Source: Bin5 sp965218625
GTDB lineage: Bacteria; Chloroflexota; Anaerolineae; Caldilineales; Caldilineaceae
NCBI GenBank assembly: GCA_965218625.1
Contig: CBDCLG010000008.1
Location: 169,749-233,748 of the forward strand
Length of the DNA: 64,000 bases
Direction: 5' to 3'
Below the pieces are notes generated by a model. It did no database searches and had not been told where the DNA came from. It saw nothing but the letters and a program-made list of their open reading frames with translations. How positions within the stretch are numbered: position 1 is the stretch's first letter; each line of letters starts with the position of its first letter. A program made the translations under genes and the position numbers. Below are positions 18,346 to 28,163 of this stretch, one piece after another.

Positions 18346-19776
18346 ATGACCCTTCCGCTGCTTTTCATGTCGCTCGCAGACGTGCACGAGCCGCGCGGCC
18401 AGCTGCAGACCGGCGGCTGCACGCTGCGCAAAGACCCCGACCCGCCCCAGGGCCTCGAGGAGGACCTCAACCAGTTCGCCCAGGCCCTCGCCTTCACCAC
18501 CCTGCAAGACGCGGACGGCACAATCCACGTCTGGTACAGCCTGCGGCGCAGCCCGGCGCCCTTTCTCACCAAGAGTCTGAGCACCGAACAGGCCAGCGCC
18601 CGCAGCCACTCCGAAAGCAACAAGACCTTCAGCCTGACCCGCCCCGGCTGGGACCCCGCCCGGATGAAATGGCAGGTCTGCTACGCCCGCACCCGCGACG
18701 GCATCCACTTCGAACGGCCCGACCTCGGCATCGTCCCCGACCCGCAGTCGCCCAACGTGCTGATCGACTACGGCGGCATCTTCTCAGTCATGCACAACCC
18801 CGCCGCGCCCCCGGAACGGCGCTACGCCATGCTCCACACCGGCTGGGGGCCCCCGCCGGCCGGCAAAGACCAGCCCGGCTTTCATCCGGTCCACAACGCC
18901 GGCGCCGCCTTCTCCGCCGACGGGCTGCACTGGCGCGAATCGGAGCACGGCCCCGCCTTCCGCGACGGCAACGACGCCTTCTCAGCCATCTACGACCCGC
19001 GCACGAGCAAATACCGCTGCTACCAGGCCGTGCTGCGCCCATTTCACTTCCCCTACCCCGACAGCATCGGCGCCGACGACCCGCGCGGCCAACGCCGCGT
19101 CCTCGCCATCCGCAGCAGCGACGACGGCCTCCACTGGTCGCGGCTCGAGAACTTCATCGAGCCCGACGCCGACGACCCGCCCGAGCTCGAGCTCTACATG
19201 TTCACCGTATTCCCTTACCGCGACCGCTTCGTCGGCCTGATGCGCAACTACGCCCGCAGCCCGCTCATGATCGGCGAGCACGGCCCCCATCTGCTCTACG
19301 AATGGTGGGTCAGCCATGACGGCCTGCGCTGGCAGCGCCCCGCCCGCAACATGCACGCCGGCGTCTTCACCACCTGCACTCCCTTCGTCGTCGACGGCCG
19401 CCTCTGCTTCCTCGAATACAACACCATGCGCCGCTACAGCACGCCCGTCGACCGCATCACCTGGGTCGGCGCGCAGTCGAACGCCGAGTTCTCCACGCCC
19501 CTCTTCACCGCGCCCGCGCAGCCCCTGACCGTCAATCTCCAGAGCGGCACCGGCACGCTCCTGCCCGACCAGGCCTACGTCATGGTCGAAGCGCGCCAAC
19601 CGAACGGCCACCCAATCGAGGGCTACGAGCGCGAGAAATGCCTCTTCGTCAACGTTGACGGCGCCGCGCTGCCGCTGCGCTGGCGCGAGCGCGACACGTC
19701 CGCCCTGGCCGGGCGCGAGATCTGCCTGCGCTTCTCCCTGCGCGACGCCCGCATCTACGCCGTCAACGCGGCGTAA
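18346..19776 (+). CDS. Five-bladed beta-propeller glycosidase-like protein (GH43/GH32 clan-like)
   Basis: 476 aa from ATG 18346 with GGAGA 7 nt upstream. Repeated blade-like segments with aromatic turns are seen: GTIHVWYSLRR, WQVCYARTRDGIHFERPD, GAAFSADGLHWRESEHGPAF, VLAIRSSDDGLHWSRLE, YEWWVSHDGLRWQRP. The (S/T)-x-DG-(L/I)-HW repeats are typical of uncharacterised propeller glycosidase-like proteins in sugar operons. The C-terminal ~90 residues form a beta-sandwich-like tail. No signal peptide. It ends the rightward arm of the regulon. Catalytic acids cannot be assigned by eye, so it could be non-catalytic. Confidence 0.6.
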   Translation: MTLPLLFMSLADVHEPRGQLQTGGCTLRKDPDPPQGLEEDLNQFAQALAFTTLQDADGTIHVWYSLRRSPAPFLTKSLSTEQASARSHSESNKTFSLTRPGWDPARMKWQVCYARTRDGIHFERPDLGIVPDPQSPNVLIDYGGIFSVMHNPAAPPERRYAMLHTGWGPPPAGKDQPGFHPVHNAGAAFSADGLHWRESEHGPAFRDGNDAFSAIYDPRTSKYRCYQAVLRPFHFPYPDSIGADDPRGQRRVLAIRSSDDGLHWSRLENFIEPDADDPPELELYMFTVFPYRDRFVGLMRNYARSPLMIGEHGPHLLYEWWVSHDGLRWQRPARNMHAGVFTTCTPFVVDGRLCFLEYNTMRRYSTPVDRITWVGAQSNAEFSTPLFTAPAQPLTVNLQSGTGTLLPDQAYVMVEARQPNGHPIEGYEREKCLFVNVDGAALPLRWRERDTSALAGREICLRFSLRDARIYAVNAA

Positions 19777-19818
19777 CGGCCGAATGACCGAGCAAAAGGC
19801 CGGCCCCGCCGCCGGCCG

Positions 19819-21699
19819 CTACCCCCCGCAGAACGGCAACCCCGCCTCGGCAAAATCGCTGTCACCCGCCTCACGCCAGTGCCCCGGCAGACAGCCGCTC
19901 AACCCGTTCCCGGCCAGCCGCACCCGGCGCAGATTGACCAACCCGTCCAGCGCCGCCGGCGCCTCGCCCGTCAACCCGTTTTCCGCAAGACCCAGCTCGC
20001 GCAGATTCGTCAGCGCGCCCAGCTCGACAGGGATCTCGCCCGTCAGCCCGTTGTTGTCGAGCCGCAGCTCGCGCAGGTCGTCCAGCGCGCCCAATGCCGC
20101 CGGGATCGCCCCCGTCAGCTCGTTATCGGCCAGCCCCAGCTCGCGCAGATTGTCGAGATGCCCCAGCGCCGCCGGGATCGCGCCGCTCAGCCCGTTCCCC
20201 TCCAGGTCCAAACCCTTCAGATCATGCAGCTCGCCCAGCGCCGCCGGAATTTCACCCGCCAGCCGGTTGCCCTCAAGGCGCAGCCACTGCAGCTTGGCCA
20301 GCGCGCCCAATGCCGGCGGGATCGCGCCCGTCAGCCGGTTGTCGGCAAGGTGCAGCCACTCCAGGTCGGCCAGCGCACCCAGCTCGACCGGGATCGCGCC
20401 CGTCAGCCCGTTCCCCTCCAGGCCCAGGCCCTCCAGGAAAAGAAGATCGCCCAGCGCCGCCGGAATTTCGCCCGTCAGCCGGTTGTCGGCCAGCCCCAGC
20501 TCCCGCAATCTGCTCAGGCCGGTCAACTCCGCCGGGATCGCGCCCGACAACTGGTTGTCCGAAAGGCGCAGCCACTCCAGGCTCGAAAGCGAGCCCAACG
20601 CGGCCGGGATCGGGCCGGTCAGCCGGTTGTCCGAAAGGCGCAGCTCGCGCAGGTTGACCAGTTCGCCCAGCGCCGCCGGGATCGCGCCCGAAAGACCGTT
20701 GCCATCCAGGCGCAGCCACTCCAGGTTCTCCAACCGGCCCAGCTCCGGCGGAATCTCGCCCACCAGGTCGTTGTTGAAAAGATGCAGCCAGTTGAGATTG
20801 GCAAGCCCGCCCAGCTCCGGCGGGACCGGCCCCTCCAGGTGGTTCTCCTGCAGACCCAGCCCCTCCAGGTTGGCCAGCGAACCCAGCGCCGCCGGAATCG
20901 GCCCCTCCAAATGATTGGCGTCCAGCCGCATCCATTCGACCGCCGCCAGCCCGCCCAGCTCGACCGGGATCATGCCCGTCAGCTGGTTTCTATGCAGCCC
21001 CAACCCCTTCAACGCCGCCAACCCGCCCAGCGCCGCCGGGATCTCGCCCGTCAGACGGTTTCCGTCCAGCCGCAGCCACTCCAGCTCCGCCAGCCCGCCC
21101 AGACCGGCCGGGACCGGCCCCGTCAGCTGGTTCTCGTGCAGCCCCAGCCCCTTCAGCTGCGTCAACGCCGCCAGCTCGACCGGGATCGCGCCCGTCAGCC
21201 GGTTGTCGTAGACCCAGAGCCACTCCAGGTTGACCAGCGCCCCCAGCGCCGCCGGGATCTCGCCCGTCAGCCGGTTGTCGTGCAGCCACAGCCCCTCCAG
21301 CATCGACAGCGCGCTCAGGCCCGCCGGGATCTCCCCCGTCAGCCCCCGCCCGTCCAGCTGCAGCTCGGTGACGCGCGCCGGCGCATCCTCCTCCGCGCCG
21401 GTGCTCACGCCCTCCCACCCGTCGATCGACAGCTGCTCGCTCCAGTTCAGGGCCGCATCCCCGGCCAGCCCCGCCTTCAGCCCCAGCAGCGCCGCGCAGT
21501 CGGCCACCAGCCCCGGGTTCTCCGCCGGCTCCTCCACCGCGACGCCGTTCGAGCACAGCGCCGTCTCCAGCTGCCCCGGCGCGAACGTACAGGCCGCCGC
21601 CGCCAGGACCGCCGTCGCCGCCCACAACACCCGCACCGCCCAACCGCCCGCGCCCCGCCCGCAACCGCCGACCCGCACACATCTTTCCCTGAATCTCAT
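19819..21699 (-). CDS. Secreted leucine-rich-repeat lipoprotein
   Basis: 626 aa from ATG 21699, preferred over upstream starts because GGGGGAG lies about 9 nt before it and the product then begins with a basic, hydrophobic signal ending LAAAAC (possible lipobox). A cap module follows (ALCSNGVAVEEPAENPGLVA..CAALL..LNWSEQLSIDGWEGV), then about twenty 24-residue plant-type repeats of the form LxxLxxLxLxxNxLTGxIPxxLG, ending in GNGLSGCLPGHWREAGDSDF. The repeats are almost identical in codon usage, giving a very GC-rich, internally repetitive gene. Family role: surface adhesion or protein binding. Divergent from the next LRR gene. Confidence 0.8.
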   Translation of the reverse strand: MRFRERCVRVGGCGRGAGGWAVRVLWAATAVLAAAACTFAPGQLETALCSNGVAVEEPAENPGLVADCAALLGLKAGLAGDAALNWSEQLSIDGWEGVSTGAEEDAPARVTELQLDGRGLTGEIPAGLSALSMLEGLWLHDNRLTGEIPAALGALVNLEWLWVYDNRLTGAIPVELAALTQLKGLGLHENQLTGPVPAGLGGLAELEWLRLDGNRLTGEIPAALGGLAALKGLGLHRNQLTGMIPVELGGLAAVEWMRLDANHLEGPIPAALGSLANLEGLGLQENHLEGPVPPELGGLANLNWLHLFNNDLVGEIPPELGRLENLEWLRLDGNGLSGAIPAALGELVNLRELRLSDNRLTGPIPAALGSLSSLEWLRLSDNQLSGAIPAELTGLSRLRELGLADNRLTGEIPAALGDLLFLEGLGLEGNGLTGAIPVELGALADLEWLHLADNRLTGAIPPALGALAKLQWLRLEGNRLAGEIPAALGELHDLKGLDLEGNGLSGAIPAALGHLDNLRELGLADNELTGAIPAALGALDDLRELRLDNNGLTGEIPVELGALTNLRELGLAENGLTGEAPAALDGLVNLRRVRLAGNGLSGCLPGHWREAGDSDFAEAGLPFCGG

Positions 21700-21941
21700 C
21701 AGCGACACTCCCCCTTGGATTGATAGGATAATTCGGCGCTCTTCCGCAACCATGAAAAAGCCCCGGCAGCGCAGGGGAAAACGCTGCAACACGCAAGATC
21801 CACCATTATATCACCCGCCGCGCCGGCTGCCACTTGCTAGAACTGAAGTGCTAATGCTAGACTGACTTCCACTCACCGCCTCCTCTGACAAAAAGGACGC
21901 CTTTCCGACCGACACGTTACCCACCAAGCAGGCGCAAACCC

Positions 21942-24900
21942 ATGAAGTCCCCTTTCAGAATCCCGATTGCCGTAATCGCTGTCCTTGCCCTGACCCTTGG
22001 GCTGGAAATTCCTCACGTTTCCGCATCTTCCCGTACACAGACGACCGCAGCCACCGACAGAGAAGCGTTGGTCGCGCTCTACCAGGCTACTGATGGCGAC
22101 AACTGGAAGAACAACAGGAACTGGCTCGATAACGCGCCGGTCGGTACGTGGCATGGTGTCACTGCAGACCGCAACGGTCGCGTTGTTGAATTGGACCTCT
22201 CGCAGAACGAGTTGAGAGGAACGATACCACCAGAATTGGGCAACCTCTCCAACCTGGAACTGCTGAAGCTCTCAGCGAATCAGCTGAGAGGAGAAATTCC
22301 ACCCGAGTTGGGCAACCTCATCGGCCTGGAAATGCTGGAGCTCATCGAAAACCAGCTCAGCGGGACGATCCCATCAGAATTGGGTAACCTCACCAACTTG
22401 GCGGGGATGGTCCTCTTCGATAACAAACTGCGCGGCACAATTCCGCCAGGGCTGGCCGAACTCAGCAACCTGAGATGGCTGGTACTTTCGAAAAATCAGC
22501 TAAGTGGTCCGATTCCGCCGGAGCTGGGCAGGCTCACCGACCTGGAATTGCTCTACCTCTGGGGTAACCAATTGAGCGGCCCGATCCCCTCCGAACTGGG
22601 TAATCTCACCAAACTTACCCAGTTGGGCCTCGGGACCAACCAGCTGAGCGGTCCGATTCCCCCGGAATTGGGCAATCTCACCAACCTTGAAGGGCTGAGC
22701 CTCTGGGGCAACAAACTGAGCGGTCCGGTTCCGCCCGAACTTGAGAACCTTACCAACTTGACCCTTCTTCACCTCTCAGACAATAAGCTGAGTGGATGTC
22801 TGCCGGAGATCTGGCGCGATGTTGATGAAAACGACCTGGCCGATGTCACTTTACCGTTCTGTTCGGATCGAGAGGTGCTTATTGCCCTGTACGAAGCGAC
22901 AAACGGTGACAACTGGCTTCAAAACGATAACTGGCTGAGCGACGCGCCGCTCGGAACTTGGTACGGTGTCATCACGGACAAAAACGATCGCGTCGTTGAG
23001 CTCGATCTTTCGGAAAACGATCTGCGCGGGACTATTCCAACCGAGCTGGGAAACCTTACCAGGCTGGAGACGCTGAGCCTTGCAGAAAACCGTCTACGCG
23101 GGTCGATCCCGCCTGAATTGGGTTACCTTTCAAATCTGACACTTCTGTTGCTCTACTCCAATCAACTTGACGGACCGATTCCGATAGAGCTTGGGATGCT
23201 CACCAAACTGGAAGAGCTTTTTCTCTCAGATAACCAATTGGAAGGGACGATTCCCCCAGAACTTGGGAGCCTCGACCAGCTGGTAGCACTCGTGCTTTGG
23301 GGGAACCGGTTAAGAGGAACCGTTCCCCCAGAACTTGGAAACCTCGACCAGCTGGAAGCGTTGTCCCTGTCAAACAACCGACTGTCCGGAAGAATCCCAC
23401 CAACACTAAACAGACTCTCTAACCTGGGATGGCTGTACCTCAGAGACAACCAGTTGACGGGATGCATACCCGAAATCTGGCAGAATGTTGAGAATAATGA
23501 TCTCGACGAAGCCGGTCTGCCCATCTGCACAGATAAATACGCCTTGATCGCCCTCTACCAGGCCGCCGACGGCGACAGCTGGACGAGCAGCTCCAATTGG
23601 TTGAGCGATGATCCGATCGGGACCTGGTATGGCGTCACTACAGACCAGAACGATCGCGTCGTTGAACTGGACCTCTCCGACAATGAGTTGAAAGGCGCCC
23701 TTCCCATCGAACTGGGAAACCTTCCCTACCTGGAAATGCTGTACCTCTCAGAGAACCAGCTGAGCGGTCCGCTTCCGTCAGAACTTGGGGCCCTCTCCAA
23801 CCTGGTGGAGTTGGAGCTCTGGAGCAACGAATTGACCGGCCCGATCCCGGCGGAGCTGAGTCGGCTTGCCAACCTGGAAACGCTGCACCTGGGAGACAAC
23901 AAGCTGAACGGTCCCATCCCGACAGAGCTGGGCAAACTCGCCAACCTGGAGGAGTTAGGACTTTACGCCAATCAGCTGAGGGGGCCGATTCCACCCGAGT
24001 TGGGCAACCTCTCCAACTTAATGTGGATGCACCTCGCAGATAACCGGTTGACCGGTCCAATTCCCCCTGAGTTGGCCGACCTCTCCTTTCTGACTATGCT
24101 CAGCCTTTGGGACAACCGCCTGAGCGGATCAATTCCCCCCGAATTGGGCAAGCTCACCGGACTGACAGGGCTGGGCCTCTCCATGAACAACCTGCGCGGC
24201 GACATTCCGCCAGAGATGGGCAACCTCTCCAAACTGCAGCAGCTCTTCCTCGCCGGCAACCGCTTGAGCGGCTGCTTGCCCGCCATCTGGAAAAATGTTG
24301 AGGAGAACGACATCGAGCGTCTCGACCTGCCCTTTTGCGAGCTGACGGCATCGACCGCCAGGGCAACCGGGCAAAAGCTTTCCTCGGCCCAGATCTTCGA
24401 AAGCGTATCGCCGGCCATCGCTTTCGTCCATACCTGGAAAGGTCATGGCAGCGGCGTGCTCATCGAGGGTGGATATGTCGTGACAAACGCCCATGTCGTC
24501 TGGCCCTATGACTCGGTGCGCGTCGTCTTTCCCGATGGGTCCGACTTCAGAAATGTGCCGGTGATCGGCTGGGACCTGCTGGTTGACCTGGCCGTCCTTG
24601 GGCCGGTTGACGCGCGCGCGCAGCCGTTGCCCATGCTCGACGGCGAGCAGATGTCGGTCGGCGCCGAACTCTACCTGGTCGGCTACCCGGCCGAGGTCGA
24701 AACCTATCCCGAAACAACGATGACGCGCGGCATCCTTTCACGAATGCGCGAGTGGGAGCAGGTCGGCATCACCTTCTTCCAGACCGATGCCGCAATCACA
24801 GGCGGACAGAGCGGCGGCGCGCTCGTCTCCGATAGCGGCGCCGTCATCGGCATCAGCGGCTTCCGCGCCTTCGACGAGTTCGGTCTTGCCGCCTCCTCCG

Positions 24901-25847
24901 CCGACATAGTGCCGCGCATCCGCCAGCTCATCGCCGGCCGCGACCCGTCCGGCCTTGGCAGGAGACAACTCGACCTGGAGGGCGGCGCCCTGCGTCACAG
25001 AATCGCACCGCGCGACTATGGCGAAGCCTACATAATCAACGAACCACACGGAACAGCCGTCGAACTCGGGTTTGCCGGCGCAAACAACGTCGGGCTCCGG
25101 CTCGTCGACATCTATGGCAACACACTCGCAGAAGGTGAAACCGGTTCATATTCCTTTGTCACCAGGGGCAATAGCCCGCTCTTCCTGCTCCTATCGCAGA
25201 TCTCAGGTGAGATTGCCCTGGTTTCAAACCGCCGGCTTGTGCGCTTCGATGACCCGGACCTGGGCCATTTACTCGAGGTTGGACAGACCTACCACGGCAA
25301 TATCGATTTCCCAACCGACATCGATTACTATTTCCTGCACTTACAGAGAGGCGAAAAGGTCGATATTGCGGTGCGGTCCATCCTGGCCGATCCTCAGCTC
25401 GATGTGTGGAGTTATCAGGGAGAGACGCTGGCGGTACAGATTAGAGATCAATACAGCGGCGGCGGCCTGTTCGGGCACGACGCACGTATCATCTTCCAGG
25501 CGCCCCATACTGGGGAGTACGTCCTGCGCGTAACAAACATACATCCAAGATCGCACGCGCCAGCCGGGTACGTCATCTCTGTCGGCCAGGCCCATACCGC
25601 CGACATACCGACCTCCCTGGCTCCGTGGCTAACAGTGAACACGCGCATGAACGTACGCGCAGGTCCAGGGACCAACTATGCAATCATAGGCACGGCTGCG
25701 CCTGGCGAACGATTCGCCATCACCGGCAAGAGCCCTGGCGCCGGCGACTGGTGGCAGATCAGCTCTGCCGGCCGCACCGGCTGGGTCTACGGCCCGCTGG
25801 TTACCGCCACCAACGCCCACAACGTACCGGTAGTCGACCCGCCGTAG
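21942..25847 (+). CDS. Secreted LRR - trypsin-like protease - PPC - SH3 protein
   Basis: 1301 aa with a signal peptide (MKSPFRIPIAVIAVLALTLG). Three LRR blocks each start with a cap of the type DREALVALYQATDGDNW...NW and end in SGCLPEIW. They cover about residues 35-800. A trypsin/HtrA-like domain follows with the complete triad His851 (VVTNAHVV), Asp882 (LVDLAVLG) and Ser957 (TGGQSGGALVS). Then come a PPC-like beta-sandwich (about 1100-1225, DIDYYFLHLQRGEKVDI) and an SH3b domain (about 1228-1290, MNVRAGPGTNYAIIG). Predicted extracellular protease targeted by its LRR blocks. No PDZ domain is seen. The SH3 domain resembles that of the lipoprotein at 2900-4510. Confidence 0.85.
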   Translation: MKSPFRIPIAVIAVLALTLGLEIPHVSASSRTQTTAATDREALVALYQATDGDNWKNNRNWLDNAPVGTWHGVTADRNGRVVELDLSQNELRGTIPPELGNLSNLELLKLSANQLRGEIPPELGNLIGLEMLELIENQLSGTIPSELGNLTNLAGMVLFDNKLRGTIPPGLAELSNLRWLVLSKNQLSGPIPPELGRLTDLELLYLWGNQLSGPIPSELGNLTKLTQLGLGTNQLSGPIPPELGNLTNLEGLSLWGNKLSGPVPPELENLTNLTLLHLSDNKLSGCLPEIWRDVDENDLADVTLPFCSDREVLIALYEATNGDNWLQNDNWLSDAPLGTWYGVITDKNDRVVELDLSENDLRGTIPTELGNLTRLETLSLAENRLRGSIPPELGYLSNLTLLLLYSNQLDGPIPIELGMLTKLEELFLSDNQLEGTIPPELGSLDQLVALVLWGNRLRGTVPPELGNLDQLEALSLSNNRLSGRIPPTLNRLSNLGWLYLRDNQLTGCIPEIWQNVENNDLDEAGLPICTDKYALIALYQAADGDSWTSSSNWLSDDPIGTWYGVTTDQNDRVVELDLSDNELKGALPIELGNLPYLEMLYLSENQLSGPLPSELGALSNLVELELWSNELTGPIPAELSRLANLETLHLGDNKLNGPIPTELGKLANLEELGLYANQLRGPIPPELGNLSNLMWMHLADNRLTGPIPPELADLSFLTMLSLWDNRLSGSIPPELGKLTGLTGLGLSMNNLRGDIPPEMGNLSKLQQLFLAGNRLSGCLPAIWKNVEENDIERLDLPFCELTASTARATGQKLSSAQIFESVSPAIAFVHTWKGHGSGVLIEGGYVVTNAHVVWPYDSVRVVFPDGSDFRNVPVIGWDLLVDLAVLGPVDARAQPLPMLDGEQMSVGAELYLVGYPAEVETYPETTMTRGILSRMREWEQVGITFFQTDAAITGGQSGGALVSDSGAVIGISGFRAFDEFGLAASSADIVPRIRQLIAGRDPSGLGRRQLDLEGGALRHRIAPRDYGEAYIINEPHGTAVELGFAGANNVGLRLVDIYGNTLAEGETGSYSFVTRGNSPLFLLLSQISGEIALVSNRRLVRFDDPDLGHLLEVGQTYHGNIDFPTDIDYYFLHLQRGEKVDIAVRSILADPQLDVWSYQGETLAVQIRDQYSGGGLFGHDARIIFQAPHTGEYVLRVTNIHPRSHAPAGYVISVGQAHTADIPTSLAPWLTVNTRMNVRAGPGTNYAIIGTAAPGERFAITGKSPGAGDWWQISSAGRTGWVYGPLVTATNAHNVPVVDPP

Positions 25848-25997
25848 GGCCGGCGTCCCGTTCCGCGCAATTCATTGCCCAACCCACCCCTATTTTCTGG
25901 CAGAACCGGCCCCCTTGTGCCATAATTGTCGTCTGATATTGGCCGGACAGTCATCGCGCGTACACGCGCCGCGCGCCGCATTCCAACGGCAAGGGAG

Positions 25998-26248
25998 AAG
26001 CCGGTGAGCACGCTCAACATCAGCAACTTCATCTGGGGCATCGCCGACGACGTGCTGCGCGACGTCTACGTGCGCGGCAAATACCGCGACGTCATCCTGC
26101 CCATGACCGTCATCCGCCGCCTCGACGCCGTCCTCGAACCCACCAGGGATGATGTCCTGCGCACGAAGGAAAGCCGGTGAGCACGCTCAACATCAGCAAC
26201 TTCATCTGGGGCATCGCCGACGACGTGCTGCGCGACGTCTACGTGCGC
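25998..26248 (+). repeat. 78-bp direct repeat in the 5' end of hsdM
   Basis: 25998-26075 and 26171-26248 are identical over 78 bp (offset 173). The unit includes the GTG start and the first 23 codons of hsdM. Between the copies lies the sequence that normally follows the first unit in HsdM. Confidence 0.9.
26004..26180 (+). pseudogene. hsdM 5' fragment (original N-terminus)
   Basis: 58 codons from GTG 26004: MSTLNISNFIWGIADDVLRD then VYVRGKYRDVILPMTVIRRL and DAVLEPTRDDVLRTKESR, then TGA. This is the expected N-terminus of a type I methyltransferase (helical HsdM N-domain, with R-x-x-ILPM-x-x-(L/I)RRLD). Its stop codon overlaps the GTG of the second copy. The second frame repeats the first 23 residues and then jumps to LDASGLENQYAAL, so it lacks the GKYRD...TKES stretch. 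Removing the inner repeat unit would restore one continuous HsdM. Confidence 0.75.
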
Positions 26249-28030
26249 CTCGACGCCTCCGGCCTCGAAAACCAGTACGCCGCGCTCTGCCAGGTCGCAA
26301 AGCAGGCCTTCTACAATACCTCCCGCTTCCGCCTGCGCGACCTCACCGCGCGCGGCCGCGCCCAGCAGCTGCGCGCCGACTTCGAAGACTACCTCGCCGG
26401 TTTTTCCGAAAACGTGCAGGAGGTCCTCGAAAAATTCCGCTTCCACAACCAGATCCCGACCCTGATCGAAGCCGACGCGCTCGGCTACCTCATCCAGAAG
26501 TTCCTCGACCCCTCCGTCAACCTCAGCCCCTACCCGGTCCTCGACGCCGCCGGCAACGAACGCCTGCCCGGTCTCGACAACCACGGCATGGGCACCGTCT
26601 TCGAGGAGCTGATCCGCCGCTTCAGCGAGGAGAACAACGAGGAGGCCGGCGAGCACTTCACCCCGCGCGACGTCGTCGAGCTGATGGCCCACCTGGTCTT
26701 CCTGCCCGTCGCCGACCGGGTCCAGTCCGGCACCTATCTCGTCTACGACGGCGCCTGCGGCAGCGGCGGCATGTTGACCGTCGCCGAGGACACGCTCAAC
26801 CGCTTCGCCGCCGGCAAGGACCTCTCGATCTATCTCTACGGCCAGGAGGTCAACCCGGAGACCTACGCCATCTGCAAGGCCGACCTCATCCTCAAGGGCG
26901 AGGGCCGCAACGCCGACAACATCCACTACGGCACCACGCTGGCCGCCGACGGCTTCCCCGGCCGCGAGTTCGACTTCATGCTCTCCAACCCGCCCTACGG
27001 CAAAAGCTGGAAGAGCGACCTCGAGCGCATGGGCGGCAAGAGCAACCTCAAGGACCCCCGCTTCCTCGTCGAGCACGACGGCGACCCCGAGTTCTCGCTC
27101 ATCACCCGCTCCAGCGACGGCCAGATGGTCTTCCTCGCCAATATGCTCAGCAAGATGAAGCAGGATTCGCCCCTCGGCAGCCGCATCGCCGAGGTCCACA
27201 ACGGCAGCTCGCTCTTCACCGGCGACGCCGGCCAGGGCGAGAGCAACATCCGCCGTTGGATCATCGAAAACGACTGGCTCGAAGCGATCATCGCCCTGCC
27301 GCTCAACATCTTCTACAACACCGGCATCGCCACCTACATCTGGCTGCTCAGCAATCGCAAGCCGGCCCAACGCCAGGGCTACGTCCAGCTGATCGACGCC
27401 AGCGACTGGTTCCAGCCGCTGCGCAAAAACCTCGGCAACAAGAACTGCGAGCTGGGCAAAGAGGACATCCAGCGCATCAGCGACGCCTTCCTCGCCTTCG
27501 AGGAGACGCCGCAGTCGAAGATCTTCCCCAACGCCGCCTTCGGCTACCACAAGCTGAGCGTCGAGCGGCCCCTGCGTTTGCCCGGCATCGACCCCGCCCG
27601 CGTCTACAAGGCACGCGAGATCAAGCAGCTGCGCGAGAGCGCCGAACCGGACCCCGCCGCGCCGCCCGTCATCCGTAAAATCCATCCCGCCGCCACCGCG
27701 CCCGACCCGCTGCGCGGCCTCTTCCCGGTCGAGATCGACGGCCGGCAGCGCGTTGTCGAGTACGCGCCCGACCCCGACCTCAAGGACAGCGAGCAGGCGC
27801 CGCTGCTGGAACAAGGAGGCATCGAAGGTTTCCTCCAACGCGAGGTCCTGCCCTATGCGCCCGACGCCTGGTACGACCCCGGCAGCGTCAAGGTGGGATA
27901 TGAGATCAGCTTTACCCGCTACTTCTACCAGCCCCAGCCGCTGCGCGCCCCTGACGAAATCTGGGCCGACATCCGCGCCCTCGAGAGCGAGTCCGAAGGG
28001 CTGCTGGGGGAGATCACGGGCGGGGTGTAG
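26177..28030 (+). CDS. hsdM: Type I restriction-modification methyltransferase subunit HsdM (N-domain internally deleted)
   Basis: 617 aa from GTG 26177. It makes N6-adenine methylation with HsdS and is part of the HsdRMS complex. Visible motifs: SAM-binding motif I DGACGSGGMLT (Asp191 onward) and catalytic motif IV NPPYG (Asn271), preceded by RFSEENNEEAGEHFTPRDVV, a type I hallmark. The C-terminal region includes VGYEISFTRYFYQPQPLR and WADIRALESESEGLLGEI. Because of the 78-bp repeat, about 35 N-terminal residues are in a separate upstream frame, so activity is uncertain. The hsdS gene is 5.7 kb downstream instead of adjacent. Confidence 0.9.
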   Translation: MSTLNISNFIWGIADDVLRDVYVRLDASGLENQYAALCQVAKQAFYNTSRFRLRDLTARGRAQQLRADFEDYLAGFSENVQEVLEKFRFHNQIPTLIEADALGYLIQKFLDPSVNLSPYPVLDAAGNERLPGLDNHGMGTVFEELIRRFSEENNEEAGEHFTPRDVVELMAHLVFLPVADRVQSGTYLVYDGACGSGGMLTVAEDTLNRFAAGKDLSIYLYGQEVNPETYAICKADLILKGEGRNADNIHYGTTLAADGFPGREFDFMLSNPPYGKSWKSDLERMGGKSNLKDPRFLVEHDGDPEFSLITRSSDGQMVFLANMLSKMKQDSPLGSRIAEVHNGSSLFTGDAGQGESNIRRWIIENDWLEAIIALPLNIFYNTGIATYIWLLSNRKPAQRQGYVQLIDASDWFQPLRKNLGNKNCELGKEDIQRISDAFLAFEETPQSKIFPNAAFGYHKLSVERPLRLPGIDPARVYKAREIKQLRESAEPDPAAPPVIRKIHPAATAPDPLRGLFPVEIDGRQRVVEYAPDPDLKDSEQAPLLEQGGIEGFLQREVLPYAPDAWYDPGSVKVGYEISFTRYFYQPQPLRAPDEIWADIRALESESEGLLGEITGGV

Positions 28031-28163
28031 ATTCCACAGGCATCGGCGTTTCCCAGCCCAATCGCCACGAGCAGGGCCTGTCGAAAGGCGACTCGAGCGC
28101 GCATCCTGTCGAACACAGAGAAAGAACCGTCGGCAATCAGAACCCTTGGAACTGGAGTCTCGC

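Noticed and set aside
19879..21723. 614-codon plus-strand frame opposite the LRR gene
   Set aside because: Repetitive Gln/Pro/Arg sequence that is only the antisense of the LRR repeats.
26066..27838. 590-codon minus-strand frame opposite hsdM
   Set aside because: Antisense shadow of a clear methyltransferase gene.
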